Assembly (NCBI GenBank): GCA_947034885.2
Contig: OX344755.2
Coordinates: 25,303,052-25,367,051, forward strand
DNA from: Thuidium tamariscinum
Taxonomy: Eukaryota; Streptophyta; Bryopsida; Hypnales; Thuidiaceae
DNA: 64,000 bases
Reading direction: 5' to 3'
Of the stretch, positions 11,401 to 23,725 are shown one piece after another. The notes under the pieces were generated by a model. The model was not told the origin of the DNA, did no database searches, and saw only the letters and a program-made list of their open reading frames with translations. Position numbers and translations under genes: made by a program. Position 1 is the first letter of the stretch. Each line of letters starts with the position of its first letter.

Positions 11401-12189
11401 CATAGGGTGGATTGTAAAAAATGAAAATTTGAGTATACTTCATTATTGGTTTTGATGTGAAAGTAGTAGCAAGTATACTAGTTATTACTTGTATTCCAAA
11501 ATGGTGACAATTTGAGGTAAAATTTTTGCTTACACTGTAGAAATGTATGAAGGGGAATGAAGTGTACAATTATTGTTGGCATTCTAAGAGCGCCTACAAG
11601 GATAGAAAGGCAATTGTCAAGCAACTTCATGGAGGTAGAATTTATAAGATAAATAAAAGAACGGGAAGGCTCAAAAAGCTTAGTGAGAGCAATCTTTGTA
11701 CAATTTTATTATTCATGGGAAATCATTGTTGATACTTGCTTGGAAATATTACCATTGATTACCCTACAAAAGTAAGCACTAGGATAGTTCATTGAGTTTA
11801 ACACAAGTGCAACACTATTAGGACAATTGTAGTAAAAAAAATTCTTCAAGCGTCTTTGTATATGTGAGTGATTGCATTATGTAAGACAATGTTGTAATAA
11901 TAAAATTTGCTTTGGAAAAATAGTGAGATTTTAACTCCAATTAGATTTAGCCTAGGGTATGAAGGGATAGAATAGAATAAGGAACTTCAAATATATAAGC
12001 ATAAGGCATGTATAACTTGTTATATCAATACATGCATAATATTTATAAGCTACGTGTATCCCATACTTGTATATATATTATATATAACTATCATATATAG
12101 TATTGTACAAGTCGTATACAAATTATGTAAATGCTATTAAATCCTAAGAAACATAGTTAGACTTCAAATAAGTACCATAGCTACTCTAA
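11401..12189. other. AT-rich intergenic DNA
   Basis: No gene is supported. A strongly palindromic TA-rich patch (TATATATTATATATAAC) is at about 12070-12110. A 61-codon frame at 11547-11732 has no recognisable feature. Confidence 0.4.
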
Positions 12190-12760
12190 AATTCCAAATC
12201 CAATGTGTTTTATCTTCATGAAAAAATAATAAAATTTTGCACAACTTCTTTAAATTTTAAGACAAACAAAGATATTATTGTCCATAAATTATAGCTTGTT
12301 GAAGTTAGCATTTTCAACTTCAAAGGCAACAATACATACCTCCACTTAAGAGCTTGTAACTTTCACTTCAAAACTCCAAATCAAAAGTGTAATAGCATTT
12401 TTGAAAGATGAAAAAATAATAAAAAATACATTTAAAATTCAACTCTATTAATAGAAGATATTTTCTATAAGTTGTAGCTCATCAAAATTGACACTTTTGA
12501 TATTGGAGGCAACTCAATGTTAGTTTATTCTTGAACCCATAACTTTCTTTTTTTAAACTCCAAACAAGTGTATAATATCTCTATAAAAAGCTAGTAATAG
12601 AATAAACAACTATAGAGAATCTCAAAGCTACACATTCTTCGACCAAACAACTATGAAAGCCCAATTTTTTTGCCATTAACCTCTAAAACGAACACTTCTC
12701 TTCTACTCCATCAAGCTAGTATAACAATCTTATACAAACTCCAAATCAAACAATTCATAT
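12190..12760. repeat. Degenerate ~182-bp tandem repeat (about 3 units)
   Basis: The landmark CTCCAAATCAAA or variants recurs at about 12195, 12377, 12561 and 12742, giving a spacing of 180-184 bp. Each unit also carries GATGAAAAAATAATAAAA-like and TTGTAGCT..TTGA..TTAGCA/GACAC-like blocks in the same order. Units are strongly diverged. Confidence 0.6.
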
Positions 12761-12849
12761 TTTTTTAGAATTACAAAAAGAAGTAGAACATACTCAAAAA
12801 CATTCATTGCAAAATTAACAAAATAAAAGACACTATGGCTCTTCAAACA

Positions 12850-13383
12850 TGTGGCCTCCACAATACAATTCTCTAATGGAAGAAGATCCCTTATTTATCT
12901 TCTTACCTTATCCAACCTCCACCACATAAAGAGGTAGACTTCAACCTACATTGTGGCAATATGGCTTCTTGGTGATAATTAATTATCCTCTTTTCATCCT
13001 TATCTATCCATTTAAATTCCTAAGAAGGTAAAATTATCTTCATTTTTCTCTTTTTAACTTCAAATATATAAAATGAATTATCAAAATATGACTAAACACA
13101 ATATCAAAATAATAAAGACTTAACATATGTCTATTGAAGGTAAAAAATAGAATCCAAGAAGAGCATCACTCCATTTGAAAGAATTTGAAGATGCACCTAA
13201 AAATAACTACAACATAATTTGTACAATTAGCCTTAGCCATAGGATTCAGTGGAACTTTCAACCAACATTTGTAGTCATGACTTTCTTTGATAGACATAAT
13301 TATATAATAGGACTCATCATCATTTAGACCCTTGTAACACCATTCACATATTACTTCTCAATTGCCAAGCTCAATACATCCAA
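12850..13383. other. AT-rich intergenic DNA, nothing assigned
   Basis: No gene, RNA or ordered repeat could be supported. Confidence 0.4.
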
Positions 13384-14218
13384 TTTACAACAAGATCACT
13401 TCATGAGCATCACGTTGAAGGTTCCTATGCCATTTTTGCTCCAATTAAGGTTGTTTTGATGAATAAGAGGGATCACCTTCATCTTGTGGACACTGATATG
13501 ACAATGCTAAGTTCAATAGTAAAAGAGGTTGATCCAACAATTGCAACAAAAAAAATTCTAATGTAGCCTATGGTTGAAATTCTTCATTTTAAGACTAAAA
13601 AACAAACTCTTGTTTGACAAACTGAAATTGAAAATCCAAAACAAATAAAACCACACCAATTTGATGAAGTTCTTAAATGGTTGTCTCTTTTTTATAGTTT
13701 GCTTGTAATGTCGATGAGAAGGTGTGACCTTGAAGCTACTTCAATTGATGTCATTATCTTTATTATCTTATTATAACTAAAATTCAATCAAATAATATAT
13801 AAATAAACATTTTAACAGAATGTCCGCATTTGCAATGTGACAACAATTGTATGGAGTGAGTACCAAAAATTGGAAGTGTATTCATTGAATAGACAAATCC
13901 ACTCTTAAAATTCGAAAAAGTTTAGGACAAGTTTATGTTTGAAGAATGACATATGAATGATATTTGTGAAGTTATGGATTTTTTGTTTTAAGAAGTAAGA
14001 CATTTCTTATGATTTTAGGTGACTTTGTAAGAGATAAGAAATCAAAGCTTGTTTTCACAGCAAAAGATGGGTATAAAGCTATTAATTTTGTTGAATTAGT
14101 CAACAATAGCCAATTACCTCAATTTATGAGCAAAGTTTTACATGCTATATTTATGAAATATCGTAGAGTAGTGCATCAAAGTAGAGCACTTGAAGAATGG
14201 GAAAAACTAGATTGACCT
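13384..14218 (+). pseudogene. Decayed protein-coding stretch of unknown family
   Basis: From about 13384 one frame reads RSLHEHHVEGSYAIFAPIKV and stays coding-like (including NKRDHLHLVDTDM and SIVKEVDPTIATKK) to about 13774, broken by only two stops (near 13565 and 13618). After an AT-rich break it is followed by an open frame (14009-14215) reading GDFVRDKKSKLVFTAKDGYK and ending EEWEKLD. An acceptor-like TTTTAG precedes the second block, so the two could be exons of one former gene. The mixed charged and hydrophobic composition is unlike the surrounding AT-rich noise. I do not recognise the family. The in-frame stops suggest a pseudogene or a captured gene fragment. Confidence 0.45.
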
Positions 14219-15487
14219 AAGAAAAAAGCTTAAATGGCTTGCAAATGACAATGGCAAATAATGTTTATACTTTAACTTTATTATTCTTCTTTAAAAAAAG
14301 TTGCGAACAATATTATAAAGATAGTAAAGTTTAAGTATTGGTGTTCAACTTCATACTTCTTTTCATTATATATTAAATTAAAAATTAGTCATTCAAGATC
14401 TAAAACATTATATATTAATTAATAAATAATTAATAACTCCATTTCTACAAACTTATAGGTGATTAAAACTAGCCAAAAAGTAAATAAATGTTGAGATAAC
14501 CTATTATCCAAAATTGGTAGGTAGGAGACAATCTATTTGTCTTTGGCACCATTTCAAAATTCATATACTTGATTTTTTAGGCTAGAATGTTAAAGACAAA
14601 ACATTTTGTCTTTCTAATATTTAATACAATTTTGTAAACTTGTCTTTGAAAGTATTATATACTTAAAAGAGTATATTTGTTTTACCTAAGAATTGACTTT
14701 AATAATTGAATGATACCCTATACCCTTTATTATCTACTTCAATATAAAGATAATATTAAGAGATCAATTATTTAAATATTCATTTTAATTTGTATTGGGA
14801 AAATTCATAAAACACTAGTATTCAACAAAAATATTAATGCACTAACCTTCTGAGTTGTATTTATAAATAGAACATAAATAAACCATCTCTTTGAACTAAG
14901 GTCTAGTTTATACGTAGAATTAAGGGGCTAGAAAATTGAAAAGTCTCCTTCTCCAAGCCCCCTTGTTTGCTATTGAGAAATTCTCTTCTAGTGGTTTATG
15001 ACCTTTAGATTGGTATAAACTATAAATTGCTATGATGCATGAAATGGCAATTTTTTTTAATAATGAAATATAATAGTGATTTTTAGCAAGAACTTCAAGA
15101 CTTTTAGTTGGACCTATTTCATAAGGAAAAATCTAATTGTAATACTATAGGGGCTCAAAATTTGAAGATTCAAGATTTTATATAGGGAAAAAAATGAAAT
15201 CCAAGTCACTTGTTCTACTAAGACATCTATGACATCTCATTTCATTGCGCAAATCCATCTTCAAACAAATACTCAATTTAAGCCAACCAAAACTTTCAAA
15301 AAATTGGTCCTTCCAACTCTAGCTTTGAAATAAAGTAGGCCTTACCTACTTGATCAAATAGAAATTACAAATATGACAATAAATTATACCACACATTCCT
15401 AAATAAAAAATAGATTTAGAGGTTTAATAACTTTGCACATTCAATCTTTAGAGGTTCAAAATTTTAAAATGCACCTTTGTAAGATTT
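14219..15487. other. AT-rich intergenic DNA, nothing assigned
   Basis: No coding frame, RNA gene or clear repeat is visible. Confidence 0.4.
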
Positions 15488-15490
15488 AGG

Positions 15491-15712
15491 CACTACAAGA
15501 AAAAGGGGTGTTTTAAGTGCATTTTTGAGTATTGTTTGAGACATAAGATTATAAATAATGATCTTTAAAGAGATTTTGAGTAAATTTTTACTAAAAATAC
15601 ATGTATTTCTAATAAATTTTTACTAAAAATCTCCTTACAGGTCATTAATTATAATCTTATCTTTAAGACTATACTTGAAAATGCATTTATAACAAGCCTT
15701 TTTCTTCTAGTG
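15491..15712. mobile_element. CACTA-type MITE (222 bp)
   Basis: It starts CACTACAAGAAAAAGG and ends CCTTTTTCTTCTAGTG, flanked by the 3-bp direct repeat AGG (15488-15490 and 15713-15715). The arms fold back: AAGTGCATTTTTGAGTAT against ATACTTGAAAATGCATTT. The CACTA...TAGTG ends and 3-bp duplication are the hallmark of the CACTA (En/Spm) superfamily. It encodes nothing. Confidence 0.88.
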
Positions 15713-15715
15713 AGG

Positions 15716-18700
15716 GTAGCTTATTGTTAGTAGAGATATTTGTATTATTTTGAAAACTTCTAAAATGATAGATCTTATGAATCAATATGTAATGGATAAT
15801 CAACTTTTGTATAATTCTAATTAATGATTATAATTATATATATATATATATATATAATTGCACCTCCCCCAATTGCGTTTTCAGAACTATTGGAAAGCCC
15901 TTAGCAAGTAGGGGGTGCATAGGCTTTATTTTGTGATGTTGGAATCTATAGTTGAAAAGTTATTGAATTTCAAAAGAATTTCTATTTGATAAATTCAAAA
16001 ATTACTTTTATTTTTATTTGGACTGATAGCAACATAAAGCAAACTAGTATGGCATTTGCACAATGAAAAATAAAACAAATTATATGTATCTATCAATGAT
16101 AAATAAAATATAGAGTTAAATTTTAGTTGGATTGATTCATTTAATCTTGAATTAAAAACTCCCATTTTTAATATTACATTTACCAATTCCTATCCTAACT
16201 TTAATTGTAAGATTATCCTTATTTGATTTAGATTTGAAAATTCATAAAATTTAATTCATAGAGAATCTTGTTGCTAAACATATTTGAAAAAAAATTCCAT
16301 CAATTATTTTTTTAAATAGACAATTTTCATAAAGAATAGCTATGAATACTTTATAATTTAATTTATAAACTAAACTTGTTTTAAAAAACTCAAAGTTTTG
16401 AAGTTTTTATTTTCACATGTGTCAATATAAAAAAAATCTATAATTTAAAATTTCATCAAAAACTTTTGTTCTTATGAAAGTTTAGGTTTCACCATGGCAT
16501 AAGGCATGCAATGCTATTAAAGAATCTAATTGGTATTTGTGAGAATAGAATCACCATTAAATACAATTTTGGTCATAATTTAATAATATTGACATTCATC
16601 AACTATTTAAAATTAATTTTACACCAAGATTGATTTTCACTATTTGATGGTGGTTTTCTGAAGACCTAAAAATTATCCTTTTAGCACAAGGGGACACAAT
16701 TTACACTTTAGCAAAAAAAAACATATGAAGACCCTTTAGAGACTTTGATTTTCTATGTGGAAGGATGTTGTTTTCCAAAAAATAATTTGCTCTAATCTTT
16801 GTATTGATTATTTGTATTGACATGCTATATAAAAATGATGTCTTTGAAAGGCACACTAATATGTGCTAGGAGCTTCAAAAAAATTCTATACCATTCAACA
16901 ATTTTTAAAAATTGATACTTAAGTAATTAACATGAACTTCATTGTAATTAATTCATGTATACCTCAATATAGTTTATTATAAAATATTCACATTAAAAGG
17001 AATCAAAATCTATTAAGGGCATCTGTTAAGAAATAATGTTTCTTTTCACTTAACCCTGAGCCTTTAGTTCATATTCACTAAATTCTAAACCTTTCTACAC
17101 TCATTCCAATCAAAATGTCACTACAAGTAAGATCCACAAAAGTTAATCATATCCATTGGTAGTGGAGACAAGCTTTGAGTTGCATAGAAACAAACAAATA
17201 ATTTGATTGAACTATTGAAAAGACTGTGAATGTCAAATAAAACAATCTTTTATTCATAGAAGGCTAGATTTGAGGAGCTTGGGAGCCTTTGAAGTTAAAA
17301 TACTACTATCTCACAAAACATTGGAGGTCAAATTTTCAAATTTTCATATATTCTAAAGAAAAATCCTTCAAAAAATCTCATAATTAAAAGAAAAAAATAT
17401 TAATTTTTTATTATAGGATTTGATGCAATTTTTAAACAGAACATAGTCATGGACCTTAACCTTGAAATTACAACGTATATTCTTTGATGGGTCAAACTTC
17501 ATTAATTTTCTATACTACAATATTCTTTTCTAAAACTTAAATATTCTTTTCATGTGGTGTATATATCAAAAATATACTTTCATTTTTTGATAATTAAAAA
17601 AAGTTACATGATTTTTAAATTTATTACGTAGTACTTTATTAAAAAATTAGTAATTATAAAATGGTTAAAATGCTTTGAAATTTTAAGAAAAATTAGAGAT
17701 AATAGTGATTAAAAAAATGAAATAATTGGTATATTCCTTGTAATCATGTTTCAAAAAATTCAATAGAAAAAGTCCAAAAAATTGTGTATTAAGTTTCTAA
17801 GACACTACCTTCATATTGTAACAAAAACTTCATTTTTTACAATTTTCAAAACTATTAAAATGGAATTAAAAAATAGATTATTGGTGATATTTTCTAAATT
17901 AAGCCTAAAAAAAAGGATTATTAAAAAATTTAGGCTTAACTTTCAGGATGTCCTTGGGGGTTGCAATGTTCATTTATGGGTTAACTTCTAAAAGACTAGA
18001 AGGTGTTTGAGTACAACTCTTCTTTTCTCAACTTGCTTTGCTAATAGGCATAATCTCATCATTTATACAACTTAATTTTGATGATCACCTCTATTGAAAT
18101 AAAAGAAAACTTAAGTAGTGTGTGCGCCTATTTATCCCCCCTTGATAAATAATTGAGCACAACTAGACTCTTTCGTCATTTTGAATTTTTTATTTATTTG
18201 GGTGCTTAGGCATTGGTCCACTATGCCTTCTAAGCAATGAATCTTTTTGAGTGCCTAAGAATACTCAAATAGATGCAAACATCTCCAATGCTAACAAAAG
18301 AATAACTTCATATACTAATAGTAAGGTGAATAGCTAAATTAACTAGGCTATTGTGGCTTTTTGGTATGAAATGTGTCAAATCAAAATCAATGATACTAAC
18401 TTGTAGAGAATTCTTTTCCATTTCTAAAAATATAAAATTGAACCCTAGAGGACTTTCTTAGCAAAGGTTGTCAATGGATGAAGTTTTGCCCTCAAGAAGG
18501 TTTATAATACTTCATCTACAATTTTTATTTACTTTTCTAATTCAAAATGACTTGAGATTTTTTGGATGTTATAAACGTGTTGGCCTCTTTCTAAATCTTG
18601 AATTTGGTCCTAATTGAGTGTTTATTCTAAATGTTCATCCAATTTGGATTTGAAACTTCATCCTTTGATAATTTTCTCATTTTAACTCCAATTTGGTGTA

Positions 18701-19712
18701 CTTTATGTTTCCACAAACCTCTTAACCTCTTCTTTAAGGTTTCATACTAATATCTATCATGACTCCTTATCTAATTGGTCTAACTTTCTACTTAGCCTCA
18801 GCCTTAATTGATTATAACTAATTATGATATTTGAAATGGAAATAGGGAAATTTAACCATATACTTCAGAGATTGATTCTTCATACCAAAAAGTGTCCTCC
18901 ATTTCTTGATTCTCCTCTTGGACCATTGCGTTTGTAGTTTTTATTGCAAATTTTGATGTTTACAACGTTTTTCAAAGGTAATTAATTTTCTATTGTTCTA
19001 AACTTTTTTTTTCCACCTCCCTTCTTTTCTTCTAAGTCTATCTTAGCCTATTTAGAGTTTTCTAAGCATTGATTTTCAATACAATAAAATTTTCTACCAC
19101 TACTTTATCATTTAGTTGACTAATTGACATTCTTTCGTTTAATCAATGAATTCAACTACTTTTCTATAGAATTTTTGATGTGTCTTCCTAATCTCTCTAT
19201 TCCTACTAATTTTTTGTGTTTCTATCAATCATCATCATTATTCTACTTAATGTCTTAGTTGTAGAGAGCTTGAGTTTGAGAGAGATGAGAGACTTTGCAA
19301 ACCTTGTTGGCTTACATGATTTTGTAAACTTCTTCTTGCTTACTCCTTCCTTCACTTTTATTTTTTCTCACTATCTTCTTCTTGTAACTTTTTCCTCATC
19401 CCATTTTCACTAGATGTATTCTATAATTTGACAAAACATCAAACTATCAACTTCATCCAAAAAACTGTACTATTTATCATAAAAATTGTCTCTTTTTTTA
19501 GCCTAAGGAGGCCTCACCCTGCGGCAAGGCCTAATTGTCCTTGTTTTGACTTGTATAGAGCCTAGCAAGGAGGAACCTTGTTATGATGCAAACCAAGCTT
19601 GCTTGGTGGGGAGCCCTAAGTGAGGGTTTGTTGGTAGGGAGTTCTAATCAAGTCAACCTCAACTTGGCAAGGGGTATGTGTGTGTACTAGTAAGGAGCTC
19701 GGCTAAGCTCGG
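15716..19712. other. AT-rich intergenic DNA, mostly unassigned
   Basis: It includes an AT microsatellite at about 15836-15858 and a short hairpin (AATTAAGCCTAAA and its complement, about 17897-17940). The last 200 bp before 19713 (around 19500-19710) are richer in G and C but show no frame or element end. No gene is supported. Confidence 0.4.
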
Positions 19713-22700
19713 TGTAGGCAATTCTAACTCCACCCTTGAGCTTGAATCTAACACACGGGTTCTATGTCTAATCAAGTAATAAATCCATTTGAATGTTCAA
19801 AGAGTGCCTTCCAAGCAATGAATTCTAATAACGTCTTTTTAATCTTAAAAATCACTAATTTCACTAATTGTGATAATTGCTAGTATTTTAAGGGTTTTGA
19901 ATGAACTCGTAAGTTTAAATCTTAATCTAACAATTAACTACTCTATTCTATCTAATTTTAGTTTTTTCCAAATGACTTAAAGTAAAAAAAATCAAAATCT
20001 ACTTATTCTAATTAGTTCTAAGAACTTGGCAAGATAAAGCTGAACATCTAAATAAGGAGAATAAAAATCAAATAAAGTCAACTTACTTCCTCAACGTAAA
20101 TCTCCATGGTCCCATCATCAAACATCATGTGGACATACTCTCGGGCAAACTCTTCGTTAAACTTCTCATCTCGGTCCATTTAACTAATCTATGACAAAAT
20201 ACCTTATTTATTGGTAAATGGTAAATTCCTAATTCAAAATGCACCAATGGTTATGGGTTTTAACTATTTTGTGTATTTTTGAGTAATTCCTATCACTTCG
20301 TAATTATTGAAATATCGCAAAGTTAATTAAATTCACCAAAAGTAAAACAGTTGATTCTAAATAAAATCCTAAGCAAAATCAATTTAATTTGAATCTAGAA
20401 AATTGTTAATTTCTTATAATTCTAAATAATTAGTTATCTTTTGTTTATTCCTTCTTGGCTTATTTGGCCAAAATATCAATTGGCAATTAATTAGTTTCCA
20501 GAATCTGAAAATCTAATCAAATCTTTCAAATCTAATTAATTTTAAATTTCTCCTAACTCCTAAAGAAATTGGTTGTCAATTTTATCCTTTTCTTTTCAGC
20601 TTATTAGGCCTAATAAAAAGAAACCAACAAAATCCTAACATTCTAAAAATCTAATTAATAACTAATTACCAAAAAATGAAGAACAAATCCAAGGAATGAA
20701 AATAAATTTCAATAGTAAGATTCTGTAGAAATTAGTTTTTAAATGTCAAAGGTCAAAGCCGAAGAATAAAAACCAATTTCAATAGTGATATTCTATAGGA
20801 ATTAGTTTTTAAGTATTTCCTTCCAATCACCACCATATGTCTATTCCTTCTTGCAATTCTCAATTCATTTGTGGAGTTTGAGTGTGAGATTGTTGAGAGA
20901 GACAACTTGAAGTTTGGCTATGGTGGCTTGTAGGATTTCTTGGTTTTCAAAACCAAAATGGCTTTGGCATGGCTCCAATTGCCTAGCCTTTTGAATTATG
21001 AATTCCATAGTTTAATACCAGTTTTGAATATAGTGTATGAATTCACTGAGTTTGAATTTTTGATGTTCTATTTTATCATGCAATTGCATGGACTTAGCTG
21101 GAACTGGAATTGCTTTCTTTTTGTCATACTTGACTAGCTACCTCCTATTGAATTAGACTGGTGTGAGCCCTTAAGTTGACACTTGGAACTCTGGGTCTAT
21201 TTTTCGCAAATGTTTTGTAAAATTTAGTTTAAATATACAAGAAAAATACATTAAAAAAATGTTAGGAGAGTTTTGGTAGTAGTCTCTATCAAAATGGTGA
21301 AGAAACATCTTAGAAGGTGGAAAATTCTTAATTCTAGGAATTTTCATTCTAAGTCTTAGAAGTGAGTTGAGGGAATATTTAGTGATTTCGAGAGATGTGA
21401 GAGTATAAGAGTTAGTCGGTCCTAGTGTTTGTCTGTGCAAAATCAACCTTTTAGGAATGCACATAGCATACTGACTAAGCCAATCAAGTCTATCATAAGT
21501 CTAGAAGGTTTACCAAAGTCTAAATCCAATTCTAGTGTAAATTGGATTTGGAAATAAAACTTTACAACCAACTTTGAGAGTTGAAGTATCAAGACATTGA
21601 AGATGGTGGAATTGACAGTTGAAGACTACAGAGAAATATTCTAAGGGTAGGAGTATGCCAGGAGCAAACAAAAATCAAGCAATTGTCCAAGATTCCCGGA
21701 TATCGGGAATTAAATTGTCCAATTGGGCAAAGTAATTCCAAATTACTAAAAATAAACAAGTACAAGATAGCGTGGAACTTACATTTAGAATCTAGAAGTG
21801 CCCTAGATGTTATCCAATTTATTTTGGATTTTTTCAGAATTCTACGTTGACTCCATGGAAGTCAACTACACATAAACATATTCGTAAATTTCTAGAAATT
21901 ACTTATGTTGCAGTAAAATCTCACTAAAAATTAGGATAGATTTTTGTGTGCTTAATAAGTGCTCAGTCAAGTTTGAAGACATTCCGACATTTCTAACTAC
22001 CAAAACCGGCATCAACATCGGATTTCAATAGAATTTACAATTTGGCGGCCGGTTGACTAGCGTACTAGGATCAAATGATGTCCAATTGACACAAATGGGG
22101 AGACATTACTTGCTCTCACAGACATTCCTAACAACCCTAGCCTAATAGATTCATCAAAAAGTGCAAATCCTAAAGGTTAGATTTTTAACTTTTAATTGGA
22201 GTTACCGTAATTCCAATTTGGGTGCACAAACGGCCTAGGAGTGAGGGGTAGAGGGTTCTTTAGGCTAATTGGGGTCTTCTGAAGACAATGGCGCAGACAA
22301 ATTTCCGTTTCGGATTGTTTCCTAAAAGATAGAGAGGGTCATCTCTTAATTTGACTTTTTAATTGTTTAATTGTGGTTAATTAAAGTGATTTTGGAAATA
22401 TCTCTTGGAAAATCAAAGATTGGATTTGGTCAAGATCTCTTTCTTGTGTAAAAATCCATCTTTGGGCTAAAGAAAGACAACTTTCAAAATAACTTTTGGT
22501 TAATTTGCAAAATATCTAGATAGATTAGGGTTAATTTCAAAATATCTTGAATTAAGATTTTGGATTTGATTTGGTCAAGATTTTATTAGCTAAATGGGGG
22601 TGTTCATAGAAATTTCCATCATTAAACAAGTATTATTTTGGAATTACATTAGGGTAGTTTAGGGGGAAAAGTAACAAAGTGTTTTCACTGGCAACTTACC

Positions 22701-22720
22701 AAGGAGGGCTCAACCATGGG

Positions 22721-22730
22721 TATATAAGGG
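22721..22730 (+). promoter_or_regulatory. Conserved LTR TATA box (LTR A)
   Basis: TATATAAGGG lies about 1,560 bp from the LTR 5' end. The same motif occurs at the same distance (1,520-1,580 bp) in the other three LTRs, on the minus strand: 26496-26505 (F), 34825-34834 (C) and 37814-37823 (D). Conserved blocks follow it (GGCAACTTA.., TGCTACCGACGTGGTAGGAG). It probably marks the U3/R start of the retrotransposon promoter. Confidence 0.6.
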
Positions 22731-22999
22731 TCCCCCTCTAAGTTGCCGGTATCCTTTCTTTCGTACACCGACACTTTGTTCTTCTACTCTTATTTTGTGC
22801 TACCGACGTGGTAGGAGCACCACTTGGACTAAAGATCTTGGCTAAGTTTTGTTTTGTGTTTTATTGTTGAACTTTGAAGGTTTAGGGCCCCTTCAATTAA
22901 TTTATATTTAACTACCTTTGTGTTAGAGGCTAAGCCTCAACTTCTTGTTTGGTAACTATTTTGTGGAAATTTCAAGCATTGAGCGCTAAATTTTGGTTT

Positions 23000-23115
23000 A
23001 AACACTGTCATGTGTACCTTCTTTGGTGGCAAAATCTTGAAATACTAAAAAAATTTGGGAATTTATAGTGAAAGTTCGGTTAAATACTGTCATGTGTACC
23101 TCCTTTTGCGATTAA
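23000..23115 (+). repeat. Paired CACTGTCATGTGTACCT repeats downstream of the LTR TATA
   Basis: Two direct copies of (T)ACTGTCATGTGTACCTYCTTT lie about 85 bp apart. The same pair exists in LTR F (near 25874 and 25970), C (34465, 34550) and D (37450, 37540), on the opposite strand. Conservation in all four LTRs suggests function in the parent element, perhaps a regulatory or structured leader motif. Confidence 0.6.
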
Positions 23116-23589
23116 GATTCTTAAAATACTATTCAACAATTTCTAAACGGTGAAGCTTTGAACCCCTTACAAACTCCTTAAATGATAAAAACTTGGGAAA
23201 CAAATCAAATCATTTTGTTACACCAATGGTTTGATTAAAGGAAAAAATCGATAAACTCCTTAGGCACTCTTACTTTCCAAGACATTTGGGAATTTAAGAA
23301 ATAAGCAAGACCTTAAGACTTCCAAACTAAACACTCTCACTACCATTTCTTTATTTTGTTTAGCTCTCTCATTTCCCTTCCTTATTGCTCATTAGATAAA
23401 AAGGTTGACAACACTCTTAAACCACAAAAATATTAGAATGATAATTCCTTTATTACATTAGAAATAGTCATATAGTTTAGATTAGTGTTCAACCCAAAAA
23501 TCCAAAAAGTGATCATTTAGTTTAGACTAGTTTTAGTTTAGTATTCCATCCAAAAAACCATAAAATCAAGATCCAAACCAAGGCATAGC

Positions 23590-23725
23590 CATCTAGCCAG
23601 TTAAGGCACTAGACTGGGGTCGAGCTGAGGACGAATTGAGGCATCGAACGAGGTCAGGCTGAGGACGGACTAAGGCATCAGACGGGGTCGGACTGAGGAC
23701 GGATTGAGGCATCGGATGGGGTTGC
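23590..23725. repeat. GC-rich 34-bp minisatellite inside LTR A
   Basis: The block GCTGAGGACGRAYTRAGGCA recurs at 23624, 23658 and 23692, an exact 34-bp period, in strong GC contrast to the rest of the LTR. LTR D has a ~28-bp GC-rich array at the corresponding place (36859-36970). Confidence 0.7.
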
